Assembly (NCBI GenBank): GCA_027038275.1
Contig: JALVXC010000112.1
Location: 1 to 36,912, forward strand
Direction of reading: 5' to 3'
Length of the DNA: 36,912 nt
Origin: Campylobacteraceae bacterium
GTDB lineage: Bacteria; Campylobacterota; Campylobacteria; Campylobacterales; Sulfurovaceae
Below the pieces are notes generated by a model. The model saw nothing but the letters and a program-made list of their open reading frames with translations. It was not told the origin of the DNA and did not search any database. Within the stretch, counting starts at the first letter, position 1. Each line of letters begins with the position of its first letter. Shown here in pieces: positions 8,548-17,633 of the stretch. Position numbers and translations under genes: made by a program.

Positions 8548-9798
8548 TTAATAGATTGGTTTATCATAAATTACAAAATTAGAAGCTAGTTCTTTCATCT
8601 CTTCTTTAATCTTTGCGTGAAGTTCACTATCTTCAATATTGTCAAGAACATCAGCAATCTTGTTTGCAATAATCTCAAACTCAGCCTCTTTCATTCCACG
8701 ACTTGTTAAAGCAGCTGAACCCACACGAATACCAGAGGTTACAAATGGACTTCTAGTCTCCCCTGGAACAGTGTTTTTGTTTACAGTAATTCCTGCTGCA
8801 CCTAGTGCTGCGTCGGCATCTTTTCCTGAGAACTCTCTACCTACAAATGAGACCAATACAAGGTGGTTATCTGTACCATTACTTACAAGATTATAGCCTC
8901 TTTTAATTAGTACATCAGCTAAGACTTTTGTATTTGCTTTAACCTGTTTTGCATAGGCTTTCCACTCATCTGAAAGGTTATATTTAAATCCAACTGCTTT
9001 AGCTGCAATTACATGAACAAGAGGTCCACCTTGAAGCCCAGGGAAGATGGCAGAGTTTATTTTCTTTGCAATATCTTCATCATTTGTCATAATCATACCA
9101 CCACGAGGACCTGCAAGTGTTTTGTGAGTAGTTGTTGTGACAACATCTGCATAAGGGAATGGACTAGGGTGTTCACCTGCACAGACTAGCCCTGCAATGT
9201 GTGCAATATCTGCAAATAGAATTGCTCCTACTTTATCAGCAATCTCTCTAAATTTTTTAAAGTCAATCTCACGAGCATAAGCAGAAGCACCACAAACAAT
9301 AATCTTTGGTTTTACTGTTTTTGCTATTTCCATGACTTTGTCGTAGTTGATGTACCCATCAAGCTCAACACCATAAGTAAATGATTGGTAGTTTTTCCCT
9401 GAAAAAGATGGCTTTGAACCATGTGTTAAGTGACCACCATGGCTTAAGTCCATTCCTAAGATTTTATCATAAGGCTTAAGTAGAGCAGCGTAAACAGCAC
9501 CATTAGCTTGGCTTCCTGAGTGTGGTTGTACGTTTGCAAATTTACAATCAAAGAGTTTACAAGCTCTATCAATTGCTAGTTGTTCCACGGTATCTGCATT
9601 TTCACACCCACCATAGTAACGTTTATATGGATAACCCTCTGCATATTTGTTAGTAAATATTGAACCCATCGCTTCCATAACAGCAGGAAGTGTAAAGTTC
9701 TCCGATGCAATCATCTCTAAATGATTAGTTTGTCGCTCCAACTCTTTGTTAATCGCTTCAAAAATCTCTGGGTCAAATGTCTCTATGGCATAACTCAT
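8548..9798 (-). CDS. glyA: Serine hydroxymethyltransferase
   Basis: The 416-residue PLP enzyme interconverts serine and glycine, loading one-carbon units onto tetrahydrofolate. It shows the family N-terminus LEMIASENF, the [10 protein letters not shown]-like segment [11 protein letters not shown], the [11 protein letters not shown] region, DIAHIAGLV, and the PLP-lysine loop [15 protein letters not shown]. The length is normal. AAGGACACACTTT precedes the ATG. It is the first gene of the minus-strand series leading to DUF1882, SPOR, trpE and aroE, and is divergent from the APC permease. Confidence 0.97.
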   Translation of the reverse strand: MSYAIETFDPEIFEAINKELERQTNHLEMIASENFTLPAVMEAMGSIFTNKYAEGYPYKRYYGGCENADTVEQLAIDRACKLFDCKFANVQPHSGSQANGAVYAALLKPYDKILGMDLSHGGHLTHGSKPSFSGKNYQSFTYGVELDGYINYDKVMEIAKTVKPKIIVCGASAYAREIDFKKFREIADKVGAILFADIAHIAGLVCAGEHPSPFPYADVVTTTTHKTLAGPRGGMIMTNDEDIAKKINSAIFPGLQGGPLVHVIAAKAVGFKYNLSDEWKAYAKQVKANTKVLADVLIKRGYNLVSNGTDNHLVLVSFVGREFSGKDADAALGAAGITVNKNTVPGETRSPFVTSGIRVGSAALTSRGMKEAEFEIIANKIADVLDNIEDSELHAKIKEEMKELASNFVIYDKPIY

Positions 9799-9873
9799 AA
9801 AGTGTGTCCTTTTGGGGTAAATGTTTTAATGGTGTAGTTATATCAAATTCTTACTTATTTATAGTTGGTTGGT

Positions 9874-9879
9874 TATAAT
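9874..9879 (+). promoter_or_regulatory. -10 box for the APC permease-mntP operon
   Basis: TATAAT lies 25 nt before the ATG in the 106-nt divergent gap between glyA and the permease, preceded by a T/G-rich stretch. No good -35 box is seen. On the other strand TATAAC (complement of 9837-9842) could serve glyA. Confidence 0.5.
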
Positions 9880-9904
9880 TGCATATTAAAAATTAGGATT
9901 TTTT

Positions 9905-11197
9905 ATGAAAAATAGAACAATAGGACTAATAGGAGCAATATCTATTGGTATTGGAGGTATGGTCGGTGGAGGTATTTTTGCTGTACTTGGAGAGGCAGTA
10001 TCTTTGGCTCATGGAGCTACTTTTGTAGCTTTTTTTACAGCAGGATTAGTAGCCCTTTTGACATCATACTCTTATGCAAAACTTTCAGTATGTTATCAAA
10101 ATAGAGGTGGAACAGTTGTCTTTGTAGATAATGCCTTTAAAAAAAATATTCTCTCTGGTAGTGTCAATTTAATGTTATGGCTTAGTTATTTAGTCACTAT
10201 CTCTCTTTATGCTACTGCATTTGCTTCATATGGAGGAACTTTTTTTAAAAATGGAACAAACCTTTATGTAGAGCAGGGGCTTATTTTTGTAGCTATATTT
10301 TTGCCTACATTTATAAACTTAGTTAGTGCCTCTTTTGTAAGTAAGTCAGAATCAGTTATTGTTTTTATTAAGGTAGTATTGCTTATTCTTATTATTGTTT
10401 CTGGGGCATTATATATAGAGCCTGAACGACTATCTTCTACACATTGGGAGTCACCTTTAGGGATTATTACGGCAGGAATGATTATCTTTGTTGCTTATGA
10501 AGGTTTTGAGCTTATTGCTAACGCTTCAGAAGATATTAAAAATCCTACAGTAAATCTACCTCGTGCTTTTTATGGTTCTGTTATTTTAGTAATTTTACTA
10601 TATGTTCTTATCTCAATTGTTACAGTAGGGGTAGTGCCAGAAGAGCAACTTTTAGATGCAAAAGATTATGCCTTAGCTATTGCTGCTAAACCTTCACTAG
10701 GAGAAGTAGGTTTTATTATAGTTGCAATAGCTGCACTTCTGTCTACATTTTCTGCTATTAATGCAACTATTTATGGTAATGCTCGTTTAGGTTTTTTTCT
10801 TGCTAATACAGGGGAGTTACCTAAGGTATTAAGTCAAGAGAAAAATGGAATTCCTAATGTAGGAGTTTGGGCTACCTCTATTTTGAGTTTCTTTTTAGCT
10901 ATTAGTATCTCTTTAACAGAGATTGCTATTATTGCTAGTGCAGGTTTTTTACTTATATTTACTATTGTTAATACTACAGCATTTAAATTAGCAAAAGAGA
11001 TAAAAGCAAGTAGATTTATTCTCTTTTTTTCTATTTTATTTTCTCTTTTGGCATTAGTAACACTACTATTTCATACCTATAGTAGTAATCCTAAAGCTAT
11101 TGTTATTTTTGTTCTATTTATTATTTTTTCTATCTCTTTTGAGTGGCTATATGGAAAACTAATTAGGGGACACTTTTTAAATAGGGAGTATCTATAA
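9905..11197 (+). CDS. APC-superfamily amino acid permease
   Basis: The 430-residue protein is a hydrophobic polytopic carrier with about 12 predicted membrane segments. The first segment carries the Gly-rich GIGGMVGGGIFAVLG, the unwound substrate-binding helix of APC-family transporters. The conserved VAYEGFELIANASEDIKNP segment fits the sixth helix and the following loop. The substrate cannot be read from the sequence; amino acids or amines are likely. The stop TAA overlaps the ATG of mntP by one base, so the two are translationally coupled, although no functional link is obvious. Confidence 0.88.
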   Translation: MKNRTIGLIGAISIGIGGMVGGGIFAVLGEAVSLAHGATFVAFFTAGLVALLTSYSYAKLSVCYQNRGGTVVFVDNAFKKNILSGSVNLMLWLSYLVTISLYATAFASYGGTFFKNGTNLYVEQGLIFVAIFLPTFINLVSASFVSKSESVIVFIKVVLLILIIVSGALYIEPERLSSTHWESPLGIITAGMIIFVAYEGFELIANASEDIKNPTVNLPRAFYGSVILVILLYVLISIVTVGVVPEEQLLDAKDYALAIAAKPSLGEVGFIIVAIAALLSTFSAINATIYGNARLGFFLANTGELPKVLSQEKNGIPNVGVWATSILSFFLAISISLTEIAIIASAGFLLIFTIVNTTAFKLAKEIKASRFILFFSILFSLLALVTLLFHTYSSNPKAIVIFVLFIIFSISFEWLYGKLIRGHFLNREYL

Positions 11198-11727
11198 TGT
11201 TTTCACTCTTTCTTATTGCCATAGCTTTAGCTATGGACGCATTTGCTGTATCTGTTATTAATGGAAGTCAACATAAAGAGATGAGTTTAGGGGTAGCTGT
11301 TAAAATTGCCTTATTTTTTGGACTCTTTCAGGCTTTTATGCCTCTTGTCGGTTATTTTGTAGGAGCTTATGTTAGTCAATATATTCAGACTTATGCTCCC
11401 TACATTACTTTTGCAATCTTAGTATATCTAGGTATTGAGATGATTAGAGATGCCGAAGAAGAGGAGGGCAATGGACTAGATACTAAAACACTTATTCTCT
11501 TAGCTGTTGCTACAAGTATTGATGCTTTGGCTGTTGGTTTTGCATTCTCTTTACAAAAGGGTGTTGATATTTGGTTCTCTGTTTTAGTGATTGGAGTTGT
11601 TACATTTGTACTATCATTTTTAGGTATTTATTTAGGTCGAAAGCTTGGTAGTTATCTGCAACGTCATGCTGAGTATTTGGGTGGAGGTATTCTTATTTTG
11701 TTGGGGGTTGAGGCACTTTTTAGTTGA
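11197..11727 (+). CDS. mntP: Manganese efflux pump MntP
   Basis: The 176-residue protein has six predicted membrane segments and the two family signatures, ALAMDAFAVS in the first helix and ATSIDALAVG in the fourth. The aspartates in these motifs are required for Mn2+ export in the family. A short acidic loop (RDAEEEEGNG) lies between the two halves. The length is close to the usual 180-190. The gene is coupled to the preceding permease by a TAATG overlap. No Mn-sensing riboswitch was recognised upstream of the operon. Confidence 0.92.
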   Translation: MFSLFLIAIALAMDAFAVSVINGSQHKEMSLGVAVKIALFFGLFQAFMPLVGYFVGAYVSQYIQTYAPYITFAILVYLGIEMIRDAEEEEGNGLDTKTLILLAVATSIDALAVGFAFSLQKGVDIWFSVLVIGVVTFVLSFLGIYLGRKLGSYLQRHAEYLGGGILILLGVEALFS

Positions 11728-11745
11728 TTATTCCATTAGAAGAGG

Positions 11746-11765
11746 GGTTAAAATATTTTTTAACC
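11746..11765. terminator. Hairpin between convergent mntP and the RND operon
   Basis: GGTTAAAA pairs with TTTTAACC around a TATT loop. It sits in the 45-nt gap between two convergent genes, so it can act for both directions. The stem itself supplies the T-rich 3' side. A second stem follows immediately. Confidence 0.6.
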
Positions 11766-11784
11766 GAGGAGATTAACTCTCCTC
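11766..11784 (-). terminator. Second hairpin overlapping the RND stop codon
   Basis: GAGGAGA (11766-11772) pairs with TCTCCTC (11778-11784) with a five-base loop. It overlaps the last codons of the convergent RND gene and adjoins the preceding hairpin, forming a compact double stem at the operon ends. Confidence 0.4.
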
Positions 11785-13464
11785 TTTACCTTTTACTAAG
11801 GCACTTGCATTGTCCATTAAGACAGGAACAAATAGAAGTGAAACAAATACAGCAGCTACTGTACCAGAGATAAGTGCAACTCCTAGACCACCAAAGATAG
11901 GGTCACTAGCAAGTAGGGCAGAACCTAATATAATAGCAACAGCAGTCAAGAAGATAGGTGTAGCTCTAATAGCTGAAGCGTGAGCAATAGCTCTTTTTTT
12001 CTCCATTCCTTCTTCTCTAATTAGACTCATCGCAAAGTCAATAAGTAGTAGAGAGTTTCTTGAACTAATTCCCATAAGAGCAATAAACCCAATAAGTGAT
12101 GTTGCAGTAAGGAAGAAGGTATTCACTGTTACCAAGTCTGCAACCCAGTGTCCAACAATAACCCCAATAAGAGAGAGGAATGAACCACCTAAAATAATAC
12201 CACTTAGTGCAAAGCTCTTATAGTAGATAACTAGTAAGAAGAAGATAAGAACTAGTGCCGCAATAAAGGCAGCACCTAAATCTCTAAAGGTATCTAAAGT
12301 AACTTTCATCTCACCGTCCCAACGAAGTAGGAACTTCTCACCTGTCTTTTTGTCTGTTAAGATAAGGTCAAACATATAAGTTGAAATAGGAGCTGTCTCT
12401 ACCTTATACTCTTTTTCAAAATACTTCATCATCTTCTCTCTGGCATCTAATAGAGGGTAGACTTGTGAAACATTGTCAGTCTCAGCAATAACATTAATTA
12501 CACGCTCTAAATCTTTATGCATAATACCAGGGGTTGAGTCAACTTGAACAATATCTACAACCTCTGTAAGAGGAACCATCATTCCCTTTTGATTCATAAG
12601 ATTGAGTGAAGTAAGTTTTGAGCGAATTGCATCTGCACTTTTATCTTTTAGCTCTTTGGTCTCATCGCTTAATACTAAAAAGATAGGAATCTGAACAGAA
12701 CGATTAGTTGAGTTTTTAGTTGCAATTGCCATTCCCTCGAATGCAAGGTATAAAATATTATTAACCTGCTCAATTCCTAGCCCTGAACGTGCAATCTTTT
12801 CACTGTCTGGAACAAGTTTATATTTTTTGTAAATATCATCAGCCATGACATCAACATCTACCAAATCTTTTGTATCTTTTAAGATATTTGCTACCTCAAT
12901 AGATAGTTTACGTATATGTTCAAGGTTGTCTCCATGTACCTCTAGTACAATAGATGCAAGAGTAGGAGGACCTGCTGGTTGCTCTATCATTTTAATAGTT
13001 GTTCCAGGAACAACAGATTCACAGCTACCTTTTATGATAGGACGAAGACGACTAACCATAAGAAAAGATGGCTCTTCTCTCTCCTCTTTAGGAGTTAGGT
13101 TTACTGCTATCTCTGCAACATTTTCAGTACGTTTCATAGCCGAACCTTTAACCAGTCCTGCATAATCAAGAGGAATACCTTGTCCATAGAAAGTAGATAT
13201 ATTTAGAACCTCTTTCTCTTTTCGTAAAATATCAGATACACATTGGGTTACCTTTTTGGTCTGATAAATGGAACTACCTGTTGGAGTATCTACATATACA
13301 GAGTATGTATTGGCACTCTTTCCAGGAAGCATTCTTGCTAATACAGCTTTTGATGGAAACATAAGTAGAGAAGCAAAAAAAGCTACAATAGTAAGTATGA
13401 TTACCATTGCTTTTCTAAATTTAGATTGTAAAATCCAAAAGACAAAATTTTCAAGTTTTTTCAT
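11773..13464 (-). CDS. RND efflux pump, C-terminal half as a separate protein
   Basis: The 563-residue protein corresponds to the second half of an AcrB-type RND pump: one N-terminal membrane helix, a large periplasmic porter/docking region, then five helices. The helix that in AcrB carries the essential Lys shows MGISSRNSLLLIDF, with Arg469 in the lysine position and Asp476 nearby. The ATG follows directly, and in frame, the TAG of the N-terminal half. A strong ribosome site (GGGGGAGAAG) lies in front of it, so it is most likely translated as its own polypeptide and assembles with the other half. It is the last gene of the operon. Readthrough of TAG into a full-length protein of about 1,125 residues is the alternative. 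Confidence 0.9.
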   Translation of the reverse strand: MKKLENFVFWILQSKFRKAMVIILTIVAFFASLLMFPSKAVLARMLPGKSANTYSVYVDTPTGSSIYQTKKVTQCVSDILRKEKEVLNISTFYGQGIPLDYAGLVKGSAMKRTENVAEIAVNLTPKEEREEPSFLMVSRLRPIIKGSCESVVPGTTIKMIEQPAGPPTLASIVLEVHGDNLEHIRKLSIEVANILKDTKDLVDVDVMADDIYKKYKLVPDSEKIARSGLGIEQVNNILYLAFEGMAIATKNSTNRSVQIPIFLVLSDETKELKDKSADAIRSKLTSLNLMNQKGMMVPLTEVVDIVQVDSTPGIMHKDLERVINVIAETDNVSQVYPLLDAREKMMKYFEKEYKVETAPISTYMFDLILTDKKTGEKFLLRWDGEMKVTLDTFRDLGAAFIAALVLIFFLLVIYYKSFALSGIILGGSFLSLIGVIVGHWVADLVTVNTFFLTATSLIGFIALMGISSRNSLLLIDFAMSLIREEGMEKKRAIAHASAIRATPIFLTAVAIILGSALLASDPIFGGLGVALISGTVAAVFVSLLFVPVLMDNASALVKGKEES

Positions 13465-15153
13465 CTACTTCTCCCCCTTTTTATTAGATTTATTTTCATC
13501 TTCATCATCTAAACATGGTTCACAAATACCATAAGGATTGTTCTCCATATCATGATGCTCTCCAGATTTTGGTTTTTTAAGGAGTTTTAGACTTAAGTAA
13601 GGTGTAAATATATATGCTACAACTAATGAAGCAAAGAGTGCTACAGGTACATTATAAGGAATAGGTTTCATAAATGATCCCATCATTCCCCCAACAAATG
13701 CCATAGGAACCATAGTTAAAATAATTGCTAGTGTAGCAATGTTTGTAGGTGCTCCTACTTCATCAGTAGCCTCTACTAAAATCTCCCCCATCTCTCGCTT
13801 TTCAGCACCAGGGGAGTGTAGATGTCGGTGAATATTCTCAATAACAATAATAGCTGCATCGACCAAGAGACCCAATGAGAGCAAGAAAGCAAAAAGGGTA
13901 ATTCGGTTAATAGTCTGTCCAGTCATAAAGGCTATAAAGAGTGTTATTGAGAGAATAGCAGGGACTGAGAATGTAACAATAAGTGACTCTCTCCAACCTA
14001 AAGCAAATATCAACATAACAGCAATAATAAGAATAGTAATAATCAAATGGTGCATTAACTCATCAACAGCATGGTTTGCTCTTTCACCATAGTTTCTTGT
14101 CTCTACATACTCTATACCAAGTTTTTTAAACTCCTCTTTATGCTCCTCTACCATTTTCATAACATCTTGTGCAACAAAAACAGCATTTGTTCCTGCTAGT
14201 TTAGAGACAGCTAGAGTTACTTGTGGTATTGTCTTTGAGAATGGTTGAGATTTGTCATTGTTGGCTCTAAAGATTAAATCTACATCTTTAAAGTTCTGCT
14301 TGTCTATACCATCTGTCACTTTTGCAACATCTTTAAGATAGATAGGAGAATTCATATAGTTGGCAACCATAACATTTTTTATATCTTCTATACTATTAAT
14401 TGCATTAGATACCCCAAACATAATAATTCTTTTATCTTTTGTCTTTCCTTTAACTTCAGGAACATTTACAGCAAGTTGTTTTATAGACTGCATAATCTGT
14501 CCTAAAGAGAGGTGATATGCAGAGAGTTTTCCCATGTCAACTTCTACATTATACTGCTCTTTATGCTCTCCATATAGGGTAGTCTTTGCTACGTTTGGAA
14601 TCCCATTAATTTTATATCGTAAATCACGAAGTTTTTCATTAAATTGAACAAGAGAGAGTTTTGAGTCTGGTGTTTGATAAAAGGCAAAAGTAAGAATAGG
14701 AACATCAATATCTATATCAAAAGGTTTAATAAGTGGTTGCATAACCCCTTTGGGCATCTCGTCCATATTTTGCATTACTTTATCATAGAGTTTAAGGTTA
14801 GACTTCTCTCTGTCCTCTCCAATATAGTACATAACATTAACAATACCAACATTGTTTTGAGAGATACTATAGACATGCTCAACCCCTTGAACCTCTCTAA
14901 GTTTCTTCTCTAGTGGTTTAGAGATAATATTTTCTATCTCTAAAGGACTAGCTCCTGGCATAGCAACAATTACACCACCACCAGAGATAGCGATTTGAGG
15001 GTCCTCCTCTCTAGGCATAGTGGTAAGAGAAATCCACCCTAATGCTAAGATTACTATCCCTAAAATAGCAGTTAGAGGATTTCTTAAAAATCCTTGACCT
15101 AATTTACCTGCAATGTCTTTTACAACATAAGGTTCATTTCTATTTTGACCCAT
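13465..15153 (-). CDS. RND efflux pump, N-terminal half as a separate protein
   Basis: The 562-residue protein is the first half of an RND (HAE-type) proton-driven exporter. It has a first membrane helix (TAILGIVILALGWISL), the family motif MPREEDPQI, a porter domain, then helices 2-6. The proton-relay helix reads LGLLVDAAIIVIENIHRHL with a single Asp at 432 where AcrB has two. After the sixth helix comes a polar tail with C-E-P-C at 544-547 and a run of acidic residues, ending KKGEK before TAG. Usual family members are about 1,000-1,100 residues in one chain, so this is half-size. AAGGG precedes the start, 2 nt after the adaptor gene. Confidence 0.92.
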   Translation of the reverse strand: MGQNRNEPYVVKDIAGKLGQGFLRNPLTAILGIVILALGWISLTTMPREEDPQIAISGGGVIVAMPGASPLEIENIISKPLEKKLREVQGVEHVYSISQNNVGIVNVMYYIGEDREKSNLKLYDKVMQNMDEMPKGVMQPLIKPFDIDIDVPILTFAFYQTPDSKLSLVQFNEKLRDLRYKINGIPNVAKTTLYGEHKEQYNVEVDMGKLSAYHLSLGQIMQSIKQLAVNVPEVKGKTKDKRIIMFGVSNAINSIEDIKNVMVANYMNSPIYLKDVAKVTDGIDKQNFKDVDLIFRANNDKSQPFSKTIPQVTLAVSKLAGTNAVFVAQDVMKMVEEHKEEFKKLGIEYVETRNYGERANHAVDELMHHLIITILIIAVMLIFALGWRESLIVTFSVPAILSITLFIAFMTGQTINRITLFAFLLSLGLLVDAAIIVIENIHRHLHSPGAEKREMGEILVEATDEVGAPTNIATLAIILTMVPMAFVGGMMGSFMKPIPYNVPVALFASLVVAYIFTPYLSLKLLKKPKSGEHHDMENNPYGICEPCLDDEDENKSNKKGEK

Positions 15154-15155
15154 GA

Positions 15156-15953
15156 TTAGCCCTTAATATGCACTTTTGCATACATTCCTGGGTAGATAGA
15201 TTTACCCTTTTTATTAAATTTAACTTTCATCTTAAATTTGTGTGTCATAGGGTTAGAGCTAGGAATAATAGAAGAGATTGTACCTGTTGATTTAAACCCT
15301 ACAGAGGGAATTTCTATTTGAACTTTCTCTTTAGGATTGACATATTTAATATCACTCTCTGCTATCTCAACAATAATACTTAGCCTAGAGAGGTCTGTTA
15401 AGATAACCCCTGGCATTCCAGGAATTGCCATCTCTCCAACATTAAGTCTTTTAGCAATAATAACCCCATCATTAGGTGCTCTTAGCTTAAGATAGTTGTA
15501 TTGGTTCATTACCTCTTTTTTCATCGCTTTTGCTTGGGCAACTTGTTTAGATGCAATGGAAACCATGTCTCTCATATTTTTAGCATTAAGTTCAAGGTTC
15601 TCTAGCTCATATTTAGAAACCATACCTTTTTTAAAGAGTCTTTTGTAACGTCCAAGGTTTAATAGCACATTTGAGTACTGGTTTTTGTTCATCTGAAGAG
15701 CTAGTTGAGCTTGTGAGATGGCTAAGTTTACCTGCTCTCTTTTTGAGTCTATCTCTTTAGAGTCTATTTGATAGAGAAGTTGACCTTTTTTGACTATATC
15801 TCCCTCAGAGACCAACATCTTTTTTACAATACCCATATATCTACTTGTAATCATCTTTTGGTTATCTGACTGTACTGCTCCACTTAACTCAAGTTCAATA
15901 GCATTTAGTGCACTTATCGCTAGTAGTAGACCGATAGTTAATAGTTTTTTCAT
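15156..15953 (-). CDS. RND periplasmic adaptor (membrane fusion protein)
   Basis: The 265-residue protein has a signal peptide (MKKLLTIGLLLAISALNA) and the HlyD/AcrA adaptor layout. A first lipoyl half contains VSEGDIVKKGQLLYQID, a helical hairpin spans about residues 70-150, the second lipoyl half has APNDGVIIAKRLNVGE, and a beta-barrel domain follows. It is short for the family because the membrane-proximal domain is minimal. It should bridge the inner-membrane RND pump and the TolC channel. The ATG has a strong AAAGGAG and overlaps the TolC stop by 4 nt (ATGA). Confidence 0.92.
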   Translation of the reverse strand: MKKLLTIGLLLAISALNAIELELSGAVQSDNQKMITSRYMGIVKKMLVSEGDIVKKGQLLYQIDSKEIDSKREQVNLAISQAQLALQMNKNQYSNVLLNLGRYKRLFKKGMVSKYELENLELNAKNMRDMVSIASKQVAQAKAMKKEVMNQYNYLKLRAPNDGVIIAKRLNVGEMAIPGMPGVILTDLSRLSIIVEIAESDIKYVNPKEKVQIEIPSVGFKSTGTISSIIPSSNPMTHKFKMKVKFNKKGKSIYPGMYAKVHIKG

Positions 15954-17386
15954 GAATTTTCTCCTTTATTTAAAACACTTGTTAACTCAAATACTTTTGC
16001 ATTTCTGTCATTTTTGGCTGTAAGTAGCTTTAAGAGTACCTCTAGCTCTTTTGACTGTTTAATAAGTACATCTGAAATAGATGCAATACCCTCTTTATAA
16101 CGCCCCTCATAGTTCTCATAAACCTTTTCAGCAAACTGATATTGAGTCTCTAAGCTTTCAATTTCAGCATCTTTACTTTTTATATTGGTCATAAGTTTTT
16201 TGATTTGTAGAGTTATACCAGCTTTTGCTAACTCTACTTGCTCTTGAACTTGCATATTTTTAATTTTTGCTTTTTCAAGGCTATGTTTGTTGATATTTCC
16301 ATCAAATGGAGTCCACTCTAGTTGTACTCCTACAGTATAAAAATCTTTTTGAAAAAATCTATTGAACATAGAGTTGTCAGCAGAGCCATACTCTCCAAAT
16401 GCACCAATAGTTGGTAAAAACTTAGACTCCTCCACTTTAATAGCCATATCGGTAACCTTTAGACCAAGTTGAGCTTTTTGAATGTCAAGATTGTTTTGAA
16501 CAATATCATCTTGATTAAATGTTGGAATAGGTGCTAGGGTATTAATTGTCTGGATAGAATTAACAGTCTGATTTAGAAGAAAAGAGAGATATTGGTAAGC
16601 TAACTCTTTGTTGTATGTCGCTTTAGATAGCATACTTTGTGCTTCTGATTTTCGAGCTTCTACTTCAAGCTTGTCAATATCTTTAGCATAGCCCTCCTCT
16701 TTCATGCTATCAACAATCTCTTCCAATCTATCTATGTTACTTACAATACTACTCAATTTATCAATATACTGTTCAATAAGTGAAATATCGTAAAAGGTCT
16801 TTTTTGTTTGAAATATTTTTTCATTTAAGAGCTTTTCAGTATCTAGTTGACTCATATAAGTAAGAGCTTTAGTAATTTTACTGTATTGGTCTAGTTTTCC
16901 TCCAGTATAGAGAGGGACTTGATAAGTTAGCGTAGTTTGAACATGGTTTCTAGCATCTGGATAGTTTAAGTCTTTAGGTTCTATTCCTAAAATATTTCCC
17001 CCTTGCTGTGATAAACCTTGCGAGAAAGCTCCAAAGTCTCCTTGAGCCTGTTGTGCTCCTTGACCAATTGCTCCCATGAAATCAGAAAAACCAAAATCTC
17101 TAAATGATGCCTCTCTACTCTTTACCTTAAATCCAAAGACATTTCCTGCATCATTTGAACGAAGTGTTTGTAGCTTTAGATTTAATTTCCCATAGTTATA
17201 GCCTTTAGCTATCTCCTCCTCTTGCATCTTTATCTGTTCATTAAATTTTGAGATTCTCAACTCGATATTATTGTTTCTCATAATATCTAATGCTCTATCT
17301 AATGACAAATTAGTAAGCTCCTCAGCCTCTACTAATTGTGTACAGATAACTGATACAAGTAGGGTTGTAATTACTTTCGGTAACAC
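15950..17386 (-). CDS. TolC-family outer-membrane channel of the efflux operon
   Basis: The 478-residue protein has an N-terminal signal peptide ending near VEA-EEL and long amphipathic helical segments in two repeats typical of TolC-like channels, including LSLDRALDIMRNNNIELRI at the start of the mature protein and YEGRYKEGIASISDVL near the end. A Gly/Gln-rich insertion at about residues 105-130 is unusual. The start is GTG at 17384-17386, supported by GGGAG six bases upstream. It is the first gene of the operon TolC-adaptor-RND(N)-RND(C). The cargo cannot be deduced. Confidence 0.9.
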   Translation of the reverse strand: MLPKVITTLLVSVICTQLVEAEELTNLSLDRALDIMRNNNIELRISKFNEQIKMQEEEIAKGYNYGKLNLKLQTLRSNDAGNVFGFKVKSREASFRDFGFSDFMGAIGQGAQQAQGDFGAFSQGLSQQGGNILGIEPKDLNYPDARNHVQTTLTYQVPLYTGGKLDQYSKITKALTYMSQLDTEKLLNEKIFQTKKTFYDISLIEQYIDKLSSIVSNIDRLEEIVDSMKEEGYAKDIDKLEVEARKSEAQSMLSKATYNKELAYQYLSFLLNQTVNSIQTINTLAPIPTFNQDDIVQNNLDIQKAQLGLKVTDMAIKVEESKFLPTIGAFGEYGSADNSMFNRFFQKDFYTVGVQLEWTPFDGNINKHSLEKAKIKNMQVQEQVELAKAGITLQIKKLMTNIKSKDAEIESLETQYQFAEKVYENYEGRYKEGIASISDVLIKQSKELEVLLKLLTAKNDRNAKVFELTSVLNKGENS

Positions 17387-17424
17387 TTGAATCTCCCTTT
17401 GTATAATAAATTGAAACTATGATT

Positions 17425-17430
17425 ATTATA
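17425..17430 (-). promoter_or_regulatory. -10 box for the efflux operon
   Basis: On the minus strand TATAAT, within ACTTATAATAATC, lies 38 nt before the GTG start of the TolC gene. No strong -35 box is visible. The operator-like repeats at 17488-17517 lie about 60-90 nt further upstream. Confidence 0.4.
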
Positions 17431-17487
17431 AGTAAAAGATATTAAAAATAGTTGAATGGATAATAAATTTTGAAGTCTACATAAAAT

Positions 17488-17517
17488 TATTGTGACAACA
17501 TAAAGTATTGTAACAAC
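17488..17517. promoter_or_regulatory. Two direct copies of a TTGTrACAA palindrome, possible operator
   Basis: TATTGTGACAAC (17488-17499) and TATTGTAACAAC (17506-17517) are 12-nt near-identical repeats with an 18-bp period. Each contains the small palindrome TTGT-n-ACAA. They lie about 100 nt upstream of the TolC start and 143 nt before hemN, in the divergent region. Repeated palindromic half-helical sites of this kind are typical regulator-binding sites. The regulator is not encoded nearby. Confidence 0.4.
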
Positions 17518-17592
17518 TTTTTTAAAAAACTACTTGTAAATACCATTTATATTTTTTTATAAAAAGCATTATACCATGATTACTCATCTATA

Positions 17593-17606
17593 TTGATAAA
17601 TATCAC
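17593..17606 (+). promoter_or_regulatory. FNR-like box in front of hemN
   Basis: TTGAT-AAAT-ATCAC matches the FNR/CRP-type consensus TTGAT-N4-ATCAA at nine of ten positions. Its centre (17599.5) lies about 40.5 nt upstream of the start point expected from the TATAAT at 17628-17633, the standard position for class II activation. Anaerobic induction of hemN by FNR-type regulators is well known in other bacteria. The role here is inferred. Confidence 0.55.
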
Positions 17607-17627
17607 TTTTTTTCAAAATCCTTTAGA

Positions 17628-17633
17628 TATAAT
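17628..17633 (+). promoter_or_regulatory. -10 box for hemN
   Basis: TATAAT lies 26 nt before the hemN ATG. There is no consensus -35 box, and the FNR-like site occupies that region, as expected for an activator-dependent promoter. Confidence 0.55.
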
